NCBI GenBank assembly: GCA_027475525.1
Contig: JAMWFC010000007.1
Coordinates: forward strand, 434,001-498,000
Reading direction: 5' to 3'
Length of the DNA: 64,000 nt
DNA from: Macrolepiota albuminosa
Taxonomy: Eukaryota > Basidiomycota > Agaricomycetes > Agaricales > Agaricaceae
The notes under the pieces are model-generated. The model worked only from the letters and a program-made list of their open reading frames with translations, was not told the DNA's origin and ran no database searches. Made by a program: the position numbers and the translations under genes. Below are positions 33,403 through 42,963 of this stretch, piece by piece (position 1 is the stretch's first letter; each line of letters opens with the position of its first letter).

Positions 33403-36400
33403 GAAGTAGTTCCCCCGGAGTATCACAAGTTCGCTGACATATTCTCCGAAGGAGACACCAAGAAGATCCCCCCTCACCGCCCCTATGATCACACCATCGA
33501 CCTCGAGGAAGGAGCCACCCCCCCTTTCGGCAAGCCAAGAAGATCCCCCCTCACCGCCCCTATGATCACACCATCGACCTCGAGGAAGGAGCCACCCCCC
33601 CTTTCGGCAAGGTATACAACATGTCGGAGGTCGAACTCTGGGCCCTCAAGGACTACCTCGACGAAATGCTTAGTAAGGGATTCATCTGACCCTCCGCCTC
33701 CGCCGCCGGAGCCCCGGTTCTATTCGCCAAAAAGAAGGACAGCTCGCTCCGACTCTGCGTCGACTACCGGGGACTCAATAAGATCACCAAGAAGAACCGC
33801 TACCCGCTCCCGCTCATCAGCGATCTGATCGATCAACTCTGCAGTGCCAAGGTCTACACAAAAATCGACCTCCGCTCCGATTACAACAACATCCGCATCG
33901 CCCCGGGACATGAGTGGAAAACCGCGTTCCGCACGCGGTATGGTCTGTTTGAGTATCTTGTGATGCCTTTCGGAATGACTAACTCCCCCGCCACGTTCCA
34001 ATACTTCATGAACGACATGAGCGACGTCTTCGTGATCGTCTACCTGGACGACATCCTCATTTATTCTGACTCACCAGAGGACCACCAAAAACATGTCCGG
34101 CAAGTCCTCGAACGCCTCCGGGAGCACAACCTCCATGCCAAGCCCGAGAAGTGTTCATTCCATATAGAAGAGGTTGAGTATCTTGGCGTCATCGTATCCC
34201 CGAACGGCGTTTGCATGGACCCCCACAAGGTCGAGGCCATTGTCAACTGGCCGCAGCCCCAGAACGTCAAGGAAGTACAATCTTTCTTGGGTTTTGCTAA
34301 CTTCTACCGGAGGTTCATAGATAACTACTCCGGTATCACGAAACCCCTCAACCGGCTCACGCGCAAGGACGTCGCCTGGAACTGGGACAGTAAGTGCCAG
34401 AGTGTCTTTAACCTGCTCAAGGAGGCTTTCACGACCGCCCCCATACTCTGGCACTACGACCCAACCCTCCCGATCATCCTGGAATGCGACGCCTCCGACT
34501 ACGCCATCGCCGGGATTCTCTCGCAGATGAAACCTGACGGAGGGGAGCCCTGGCCAGTTGCCTTCTACACCCGGTCCATGATTGATGCCAAGCTCAACTA
34601 CAACATCTATGACAAGGAGCTCCTCGCCATCGTCGAAGCCTTCAAGCAATGGCAAGCCTACCTTGAGGGAGCCCAGCACCGGATTCAGGTCTACTCGGAT
34701 TACAACAACCTGCAGTACTTCACCACGACCAAGCAGCTTAGCCGATGGCAGGCCCGATGGTCCGAGATCCTCTCGGAATACGACTTCACGATCCAGTACC
34801 GCCCGGGACGACTTGGAGCTAAACCTGATGCCCTCACCCGCCGTCCGGACATCTATCCCAAGAAGTCGTTCGAGGCGGAACGCAATGTGTTCAATCATTG
34901 CGTGGTGATCCCTCCCAAACATTTGAATGCCGTACTGATCTTAAACAATGAAGGGACCCTGAGCCAGATCTGCCGCGCCCCCCGAGACAAGTACTTCACC
35001 GACCATGACCCCCGCCGCCCTCCCGACGGAACCGACCAGGACCCCGCCTTCTCCTTGTCCCCCGACGAAAAACTCCTCCTCCAGGACGGCCGCATCTACG
35101 TCCTGGATCACGCCCGACTCCGCTACAACGTCCTCCGACAACACCACGATCACAAGCTCCGGGGACACCCTGGAATACATAAGACTCTCCAGCTGATCTC
35201 CTGGACTTACTTTTGGCCAGGGTTGAAGAAGGACGTGACCCGCTACATTCGATCATGTGAGCCCTGCCTCCGGGCCAAGGTCCCCCGACACCGACCATAC
35301 GGACTCCTGAAACCCCTGCCAGTCGGACGACGCCCCTGGTCCTCTATATCCCTGGACCACATCGTCGAACTCCCGGAATCTGAAGGGTTCGATGCCATTC
35401 TCGTCGTTGTATGCAGGCTAACCAAACAGGGCATCTTCCTACCCTGCCACACCACAGACACCACCCCGGACTTCGCCCGGCTGTTCCTCAAGCACGTCTT
35501 CGCCAAACACAGACTTCCGGACGACATCGTCTTCGACCGTGGCCTCCTCTTTGTGTCCAAGTTTTGGACTTCCCTGTGTAAGGCACTTGAAGTAAAGACT
35601 AACATCTCTACCGCCTACCACCCCAAAACCGACGGCCAAACCGAAAGGGTCAACCAGTCTCTCAAGCAGTACCTCCGACTGTACGTCAACTACTTGCAGG
35701 ACGACTGGCGCGCCGAGCTCCCCCTGGCCGAATTTACTTACAACAACATGCTGCACTCTGCCACCGGGGTATTGCCCTTTTTCGCCAACAAGGGATACCA
35801 CCCTCGACTGACACTCTCGCTCCGGGGCTGCACTCTGCCACCGGGGTATTGCCCTTTTTCGCCAACAAGGGATACCACCCTCGACTGACACTCTCGCTCC
35901 GGGACATCCCGTCGCATGCTGCCCACGAGGTCGCCCGGGATCTCCAGTCCCTTCATGAGTTTCTCCGGGAAGAGATCGACACCACGAACCACACCTATGT
36001 GAAACACGCTGACCAGAAACGGGAAGACACCCCCAACTGGACCCCCGGGACAAAGGTATGGTTAGATCGACGACACCTCCGCACCCGCCGGCCCTCCCCA
36101 AAACTTGATCACAAGCGCCTCGGCCCGTTCAAAATACTGAAGAAGGTCTCATCCCACGCCTACAAGATCGAGCTTCCCCCGGGACTAAAAGGTCTGCACC
36201 CGGTATTCCACGCCCGCCTCCTGGAACGACACCCCCCGGATCCTTTCCCCAAACGACGCCCTGAGCCCCCTCCCCCGGTTGAGGTCGAAGACGAGTACCA
36301 CTATGAAGTTGAAGACATCCTCGACTCCCGGAACATCCGTGGACGACCCCACTTCCTCGTACGGTGGAAGGGATACGGCCCGGAAGACGACACCTGGGAA

Positions 36401-36502
36401 CCGCGTCGAAACCTCGAAGGCGCCCTCGACAAACTCTGGGACTTCCAACAACGGCACTTGGGAAACGACCCTCCCAGGCGCAGAACTCACAGATGGCAGT
36501 AG
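33403..36502 (+). CDS. Gypsy-1 Pol: RT, RNase H, integrase, chromodomain
   Basis: RT runs from [16 protein letters not shown] with [30 protein letters not shown] and YLDDILIYS (GAC GAC at 34047-34052). RNase H has [21 protein letters not shown] and [10 protein letters not shown], where the usual D-H Asp reads Y-N. Integrase shows the HHCC finger ([21 protein letters not shown]), catalytic [15 protein letters not shown] and GQTERVNQ. The C-terminus is a chromodomain, [10 protein letters not shown] and [17 protein letters not shown], expected to steer integration to heterochromatin. As assembled it is broken by duplications at 33458 and 35750 and a TGA at 33687-33689 (GFI-stop-PS, CGA expected). 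It is otherwise close to intact. Confidence 0.92.
33458..33611. repeat. 77-bp tandem duplication at the RT start
   Basis: Copies start at 33458 and 33535. One copy joins GATPPFGK to [13 protein letters not shown]. Confidence 0.98.
35750..35903. repeat. 77-bp tandem duplication in integrase C-terminus
   Basis: Copies start at 35750 and 35827. One copy joins RLTLSLR to [15 protein letters not shown] and so links integrase to the chromodomain in a single frame. Confidence 0.98.
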
Positions 36503-36861
36503 TGGGCGTAACCCCTGCCTCTGGGCTCAGTAGGGATTCAACTCCCATGTATACTTTCTGCTTTCCCTTTCTAGATCTTACTCTCTTTTAGTAGCCTCTG
36601 GGCTCAGTAGGGATTCAACTCCCATGTATACTTTCTGCTTTCCCTTTCTAGATCTTACTCTCTTTTAGTATCTTTTCATAGTGGTGTCCCGGAACCTGGG
36701 CAAGGTGCTTTCTGTTTTTCCGTCTTCTTTCGCCCCTTACACCACCCTTTACCCTGGGAAACCAAGTATATACATTCTTCTACTTTACATTACTCTACAG
36801 GTTACGATTACAAGAAACGAGACGAGCAAGAAACAACAGGAAAAACGTGAAAACGCCGCCC
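36503..36861. other. Gypsy-1 region after the chromodomain
   Basis: No plus-strand coding. It includes the 77-bp duplication at 36517 and lies 3' of the antisense ORF, so it may serve as the untranslated end of both transcripts. Confidence 0.5.
36517..36670. repeat. 77-bp tandem duplication
   Basis: Copies start at 36517 and 36594, just after the pol stop codon. Confidence 0.97.
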
Positions 36862-37874
36862 CTAGCCAGAACTCCCCCCACCAGACCTCCCCCTTGGCCA
36901 ACCCCGGAAATCCTCCCCCACCCCCCCTGGACCGTGTTCCCGCCATACCTCCTCGGCTAGCTGATCCCAGGACGGGAGCTGCTCGCCCTCGTCCAGCACA
37001 CGCTCGAACCACGACTCCGGGGCCGGGACGTTCCTCCAGCGGTGAGCACCCACCAATCTCTCCAGCAAATCCAGGCCCCGCTCCACCCCGGGGTTCCCTC
37101 CCTCCGACCGCAGCCCCTCTTGGAGAGACGCGAACGCCGTGGCGGCCCTGTCCAGGAGCAGACGGTGCTCCCGAGCCTAGCCTGAAAACGTTAGTGCGAC
37201 TCAGCCACGAAGGGGAGGCACTCACTCAAGGAGGCCATGCGCCCAATAACCACATCCCGACGCAAGGCCTCGACCAACCCCGGGCTCGAGGGACCTTGCT
37301 CCGGGAGCCCCGCCCCCTGCTCTAGCCTGGCCCTCAGGGCGTCCAGCTGAGCCTCGGCTCCCCCTCGGGCCACCCTCGCCTCCTCCAGCTCCCGGAGGGC
37401 CGTCTCACGGTCCTCCTCCAGCCCCCTCCAGAGCGCTGCCTCTTCCCTCGCCCCCTCCTTGCGCTCCTTCCACTCCCGGTCGGCCTGCTCGAGGCGCTCC
37501 TGTAGAGCCCTCACCTCAACATCCAGCGGTTGTCCGGACAGGGGAGAGAACATCGCCGGGGAGAGCCGTGCTGGAGAAGCCGGGGGCAGGGTCTCCACGG
37601 GCAGACGCGCCCTCTTAGAGGGCCCCGGGGAGGGACTGGGCAATGCCCGCCGCTTCCCCTTGTCTGGTCGCCCCCCAGCCTGCCCCTGGGTGCCGGACCG
37701 GGTGACCCGGCGCGTGATCAGCACCACGGGCCGGCCCCAGCCCCCTACCCAGATGACTCCCTCCCTCCCTGCCCCACCCCCCGAACTACCCGCGGTCACC
37801 CCTCCCGAATTTCCCTGTCCACGTCTTGAACCCCGGAGTCCTAGCCCCAGAGTTCCAGACACCCGAGTATCCAT
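36862..37874 (-). CDS. Antisense coiled-coil ORF in the 3' part of Gypsy-1
   Basis: The minus frame from 37874 to 37191 encodes a basic start (VLITRRVTRSGTQGQ), KGKRRALPSPSPGPSKRAR (NLS-like), then a heptad-rich helix such as LDVEVRALQERLEQADREWK and LEEARVARGGAEAQLDALRARL. A second frame (37160-36862) gives LDRAATAFASLQEGLRSEGG, ERGLDLLERL and RNVPAPESWFERVLDEGEQL. I know related antisense ORFs from other Agaricomycete gypsy elements that end in a similar N-V-x-x-P-E-x-W-L-x-R-V-L motif. A CACTAACGTTTTCAG word near 37190 suggests an intron between the frames, but no donor keeps the phase cleanly. Function unknown. Upstream codons overlap the LTR. Confidence 0.6.
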
Positions 37875-37940
37875 GGGTCAAGTCCGCATTGTAAGGGCGA
37901 TTGCTTTCCCGGAAAGCCCCCGACTCAGCGGAACCTGACA
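37809..37940 (+). repeat. Gypsy-1 3' LTR, 5' part missing
   Basis: Only the last 130 bp of the LTR are present (TGTCCACGTCTTGAACCCCGG through AACCTGACA), matching 28815-28934. The CAAAC target copy right after it shows that the outer end is real. About 590 bp of LTR expected between the antisense ORF and 37809 are absent, as an assembler would do when it collapses two identical LTRs; a true deletion is also possible. Confidence 0.8.
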
Positions 37941-37945
37941 CAAAC

Positions 37946-39100
37946 TATTCTCTTGCAGCTGCACAATCCATTAATCTAACTATAAAACACTAACTAAAAA
38001 ATACAGACATCTCCTGTTCAATGCCTATAAAACTGAACCATTGTGTTTGCACTTACCTTTTAATCTTCCTTGACTAATCTTAATGAACAACAAAAACACA
38101 AAAATTGATATTGGAAATGATCCAGAGTCTCAAGTACCTAATTTATTCAAAGACAGAAACTTGGTGTTAATCATTAAAAACCTCGGTTGTTTCTGTGTCT
38201 ATCTTTCCGTGCTTGTAAGAACTTCTGTGTTTTTTAAAAGCTTGTCACTGGAATTTCCTGTGAATAGTCAAATGGTTAAATTTGAAATCACCAATCATAG
38301 CAGAGTGGATATTAACTGTTTTTTGCATGTGATTTATGGCTTGGATGGGTGAGCTCTCAAACTATGTGTCTGCTCCACTCTAAATGTTACAAACTGCCTA
38401 TTTTACAATATCAGGCTACTTGACGCATGGAAATTGAACACTTTGCTATACATGTCACACAAATTTCAATGCCAAGTGTTACACACCAGTTTGGTCAGAA
38501 AATTTCTGGTGGCATATCCATGGTCAGTGAAATTGTGAGACAATGCACAATGCATTATAGATAACACATTGGGGTTCATGCAGGAAAAAGGAATAGAAAT
38601 TTTATTACTACCTATGGTGAATACATGCAACTTATGGAGATGTCTGCTGATTCTGTACTATCTTATTTGCCATTGGTATACTCCTGGATTTCTTTTTTAC
38701 TGACTTTTATTCCCACTGACATGTTGTAAAATCAAATTACAAAATTGCTCACACAAGGTGAAGGATATTTATGACTATTGGAAATGGAAAAGACAATTTG
38801 TTTAGTTGCATATGAGGCACTCTTTCTCATACAAAAAGATTTCACATGGCAATGGCTAGACAAATGCCCCCTCCACTAAATGTACAACACCAGTCTCATG
38901 TGGAACAGGTTGTGATGTTATTCATGTTCAAATACTCAGAAACTCATGTCAGGATCATTTTGCAAGAGTAGAAGCACTTACTGGATGGAAGCTGTTTTGG
39001 GATCAATTATCATGTACAGAATGTGGAATTTGGAGTTGAGCAGCACATCAAAGGGGGCGACAACATGTATGGAACTCTTTACCTAGTCTGTTTGGATTAC
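37946..39100 (+). pseudogene. Remnant of an F-box/BTB-type protein C-terminus
   Basis: Decayed frames read LKLCVCSTLNVTNCLFYNIR, LLDAWKLNTLLYM, FMQEKGIEILLLPMVNTCNL, LTGWKLFWDQLSCTECGIWS and HQRGRQHVWNSLP. The pattern of a C-x2-C pair followed by a R-x-x-x-W-x-x-L-P-x-F-F-G-L-P-x-W segment is the common C-terminus of Agaricomycete F-box and BTB proteins. The frame is cut at 39100 by a solo LTR-B: removing it and one ATTAC copy gives SLFGLPDWSIL and TGA (39617-39619), the expected C-terminal end. Many stops upstream show it is dead. Confidence 0.4.
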
Positions 39101-39598
39101 TGTAAGGGTGACCTCTAGAGGCTGTGGCTCAGTCACACAGCTAGCAGAGAGAGATCCAAAGTGTATTAGAATATATGCTGACAATATCATGATAGCTACT
39201 CACCTGGCAGAGGGAGATCTAAAAAAAACAAGTCTATGGATTTCCTATGCCAGATTGGATGCTTCTGGGGCCTCTGAAGCATGGGAAACAACTGTATAGT
39301 ACAACAAAACCTTCAAAACTCAAAAATTGCCTATACAAACAATTGCACAAATAAGGGGCAAACTCTAGCAAACTCTGGCTTATATAAGCAGTCTAAAAGC
39401 AATGCTGAGAGGCCCACACTTGTCTGAATGGTAGCTAAAGAACCAGAGCACCTCAAGAGCTGAGAGTAGTGCTAACAGATAGTGTTGAATAAATAGAAAC
39501 AGTAAAATGAAATAATGTCAGAAGAAATAAAAAAATGAATGAAGGGAGAGTAAAGAGATAGGGAGTGAGAAAAGGAAGAAATGAGAAGTCCCTTGACA
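39101..39598 (-). mobile_element. Solo LTR, family B, TSD ATTAC
   Basis: The 498-bp block starts TGTAAGGGTGACC and ends CCCTTGACA on plus, and in reverse matches LTR-B at 50608-51099 along its length. ATTAC flanks it at 39096-39100 and 39599-39603. No coding sequence of its own. Confidence 0.93.
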
Positions 39599-39619
39599 AT
39601 TACCAGACTGGAGCATTCT

Positions 39620-40379
39620 GTGACATTTAATTAATTACTTCATTGGAAAATACTGTAAAAGAAAAAACACCAATTTGCAATAACAAACACTGTCTGAGCA
39701 CATCAATTGTGCCAAATGTTTGAAACATATTGTTGTTGTAGATACAGTACAAGTAACACTACAAAAAGTAGTGGGCAGTGCAGCTGTAGGATGCCCTTGG
39801 AACATTATAGTCTGTGAACAACACTGATATTTTTTTGCTGTCTGACAATTGATCATGTGCTGGTTTCACCCATTTTTGTTTCACCTCGCTTGTCCATGAT
39901 GCAAAGAATTTAGTGTTTTTCTTATTCTTATCTCTCCTGCGCATTTTTTCCCTTTCAACCTCTTATGTTCCTTTTTTTTAAGGATTCAGTGTTTGGCCCA
40001 TTCTTGTCTATCTGCATGTTGATTTTTTTTCTTGTGACCTCTTATGCTCCTTTTTTTTTGATCTAGAATGTCTCTGTTTTCTCCTATTCTTACCATTGTC
40101 ACCCCCCTTTTTTTCCCCTTAAATCTTTTATAATGCTTGAAAGGTTCTTCAGAGTCTGTGTTTCATTCATTTCAGGCTTTTGTACAGTCAGAAGAATTAC
40201 TTTATTGTAACTGTAACAGTAATATCCTAACATAATTGCTAGTCTAAATACAGACATGCGATAAGAGCATTGAGAGTAGTTCCACAGAACACTACCCCAA
40301 TAGGGGGCATGCAGCATCAATGAGTGAGACCCCAAGATGTCACAAACATGCTATATATACTGTGTTCAGCCAGTTCATT
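39620..40379. other. AT-rich spacer
   Basis: No gene supported. A stretch near 39760-39830 (AAAGTAGTGGGCAGTGCAGC) resembles 25695-25780, in front of Helitron-like copy 2, so a short dispersed repeat occurs at both. Long T runs follow at 39970-40120. Confidence 0.45.
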
Positions 40380-41940
40380 TTGCATGTGGACATAGAGTAT
40401 GGTGATATTCATGTGTATTCTATGTACAGTGCAGTACTTGATCCAGGCCTCATTCACCCACTCCTTCCCTGCATTGATCCTGACCATTTTTGCATGTTTG
40501 CCACATACCTTTTACATTCATACTTGTCAACCAGAGTTTTGTATGCTATATTCTGAATGCTCATGATACTAGTGTGACAGAAGCAATGATGCCATACTTT
40601 GATGCTAGCAGGTACATGTCTGGAGGATGCAGCCATGGCTTGGGTAGTTGCATCTGTGGTATTGTTGAGTGTGTTTAGCATGTACATCCCTCTTATGGCA
40701 TGGCTGGTGAGTACTTCTTGGCTGTTCACATCCTAGTGTGTCAAATTTTCTGAATGGCTTGCTGAGAGCATAGAAGTCCTGCTAGATAATCTACTTGTGG
40801 AGTTTGCAATAGGACTTCTTCATGTTCATAGGCATAAGAAGGATTGTTTTTTCCACTTTGCCCCATTCTTCATTCCTAGGGCTGGTCATTTGACTGGGGA
40901 GATAATTGAAAGTCTCTGGTCTACACTCAATGAAGTTTCACAGATAGCCCATACAGCTATCTTGGCACATCAGGCAGAAATACTTGATAATTACATGTGT
41001 GACTCAAACTGAAAGAAGCTGCTTTACATAGTTCTATTCCTATATCAAAAGTACAGGATGGCTGTTAAGATGAAAAATGCAGCTATTCAATATTTCACTG
41101 AGCAATCCATTGGAATATCAATGAATTTACTAATAAGCTGGGAAGCTGGGATAGCTAAAGCAGAAAGGCTCAGGGAGGAGGGAAACTGGAAAGCAATGAA
41201 TATTCTGAAAGCTCATACAATGACTTTCAATGATGCAAGTGAAGACCAAATAGCAGTAGATAGTGGAAGCCACTCAATGGATGTTGCAGTGAAAGATATT
41301 CATTCTTTCTGGATTCAACTTACTCTTGACATTGAGGAGCAGCAGTAAGTTGTATTGCTGATGGCCCAATCTATTTTACTAATTGAAAGTTCAGAATTGC
41401 AATTCAAGACCAGGTTTGCTGTTTGAATTGGCATGTAAGCAATGATGACTGGCAAAAGGTTGAGGCAGAAATAGAACTATTAAGAGTTTGACTCAATGTC
41501 CTTGCTGCTTCTCAAGAAAGAAGCTGTTTATTGCTAGTGGAAAGTAGACTGCTCCTCCTAAAACCTGATGAAGTTTCCAGAGCCTTTGACAACAATGAAA
41601 TTGTGGAAGATAGATTGCTAGTGGATCTGCTGATAGTGCTAGTAGACCTGCTGGTACTGCTGGCAAATAGCCTTGGACCAACAGATGTAGTTGTTCTGGA
41701 AGATTTTGAAATCTCCTTCCCATCTATGATCATGGGTAATGTCTTACCATTGTCAATGATAGAGTGCAATTTGCACTTGATTCAAATTGAAAGGCTCCTA
41801 CAGGCCCTTCAGAAATTCATTACAAAGAAATCATTCCTATATTCTCACATTGTCTGGGTCACCCCAAGCAAGAATGTGAAAAACTTAAGCTTACACATCT
41901 CTTCAAAAAAGCCAGGCCTCAATCTTAGTGAAGGCTTGTG
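40380..41940 (+). pseudogene. KDZ-type transposase remnant
   Basis: Frames on plus give VEFAIGLLHVHRHKKDCFFH, FFIPRAGHLTGEIIESLWST, LNEVSQIAHTAILAHQAEIL and DNYMCDSNWKKLL, then ISWEAGIAKAERLREEGN and, near 41720-41870, FEISFPSMIMGNVLPLSMIE and LQALQKFITKKSFLYS. These follow the C-terminal half of KDZ transposases (G-x-x-H-V-x-x-H-x-x-x-C, G-E-x-x-E-x-x-W-S, R-x-x-x-L-D-D), where the His/Cys and Glu residues belong to the catalytic region. There are several stops (about 41010, 41346, 41488) and a missing N-terminus. The locus ends where ORF-X sequence begins. Confidence 0.75.
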
Positions 41941-42005
41941 CCTATGCAGAATGCTGTAGTGCTCTGCTGTGACTAGAATCAGGCTGCAAGGAGCCACTCT
42001 CCTAT

Positions 42006-42950
42006 TGTAGTACTTGGTTGCAAGTAGTACTGATAGTTCTGGGGCTTTCTTGAAGTCTTAGAAAGTGACCTCTAATCCACACTGGTGCTTGATGATAAAA
42101 ACTTGATGTATTGGGTGCTTCACAGAATATCAAATATCCTGATGGGCAGAAGAAGGTTCTCAATAAACTCCAGCCTAAGCAGTTCACTCCCTGGGAACCA
42201 CCGAGCCTTTGTCTACCAATAGACTTCCAATGAGAGGTGTTCAATAAACTCTAGCCTAAGTGATTCACTCCCTGGGAACCACCGAGCCTTTGCCTATCAA
42301 TTGCCTGTCTATTCTCTACTAAACTTGGGCTATTTATACTGTTTTTCTGGTGCACAGACCACTATCTACACATGACTCTTTTGTTGTCAACTCCCCAGCC
42401 TCCAGAACATATTTGATAGTCCAATTTCCCTTTTGGGAGGCATGTTTCGGTGCCACCAGTTCCACCATTCAACTTCTTGTTCCACCATTCCTCCGGATGT
42501 CTCTGATTGCCACTTCCCCATTTGCTTCAGCTCCATTTAGCACGATCCCATTCATAGATCCTTCTTTCCCCTTTTAGCACTTCCCTGCATTCCATGCTTC
42601 TTTTGACATCCCTCCATGCTTCTTTTCCTTTCCCCTTTCAGTCATGTCAAATCGGGCATTGTCAGATCTGATCTTGATCTAGATCATCATAAATTGATCC
42701 CATTTCGTCACTTCTGCCAGCTCCCATGCTTCTCCTCCCCATTACAGTGGTTGGACTATTGTTGAGTGGATAGCTTGAGCTGGTCCCTGCCCTTTGTTCT
42801 GTACTGTCTGTGTATTTATTGGGGTGTTTTTGGAGATATAATTTGTTGAGACTGCTACCAGGAGGCTTACAGTTTTCAGCCCATAATTAAATGTTTATTT
42901 TGACTTCTGGTGCATGTTGTGTCCCTGACTGCTGGTACAGCGTCGTATCA
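42006..42950 (-). repeat. LTR-A element, 3' LTR
   Basis: TGTAGTACTT...CGTATCA; in element sense it begins TGATACGACG. It contains two copies of the CTCCCTGGGAACCACCGAGC unit and a TATTTATA box at 42331-42338. Confidence 0.93.
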
Positions 42951-42963
42951 TCTCCCCCCCACC
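42951..42963 (-). other. Polypurine tract of the LTR-A element
   Basis: In element sense GGTGGGGGGGAGA ends exactly where the 3' LTR starts (TGATACG), the expected plus-strand primer site. Confidence 0.85.

Larger units (their letters stand above)
28137..37940 (+). mobile_element. Ty3/gypsy chromovirus Gypsy-1, TSD CAAAC
   Basis: The element starts TGTCACGACC and ends AACCTGACA, with CAAAC directly outside both ends (28132-28136 and 37941-37945). It carries gag, zinc knuckle, two retropepsin-like domains, RT with intact YLDD, RNase H, integrase and chromodomain on plus, and a coiled-coil ORF on minus. Its GC- and CpG-rich sequence stands out from its surroundings and points to a young copy. 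Apparent damage consists of 77-bp duplications plus two TGA codons (33400, 33687) and small shifts in the gag N-terminus. Confidence 0.93.

Noticed and set aside
6102..36670. Reading the 77-bp pairs as minisatellites, gene duplications or a doubled zinc knuckle
   Set aside because: The same exact period in unrelated sequences and restored frames with one copy point to assembly overlaps.
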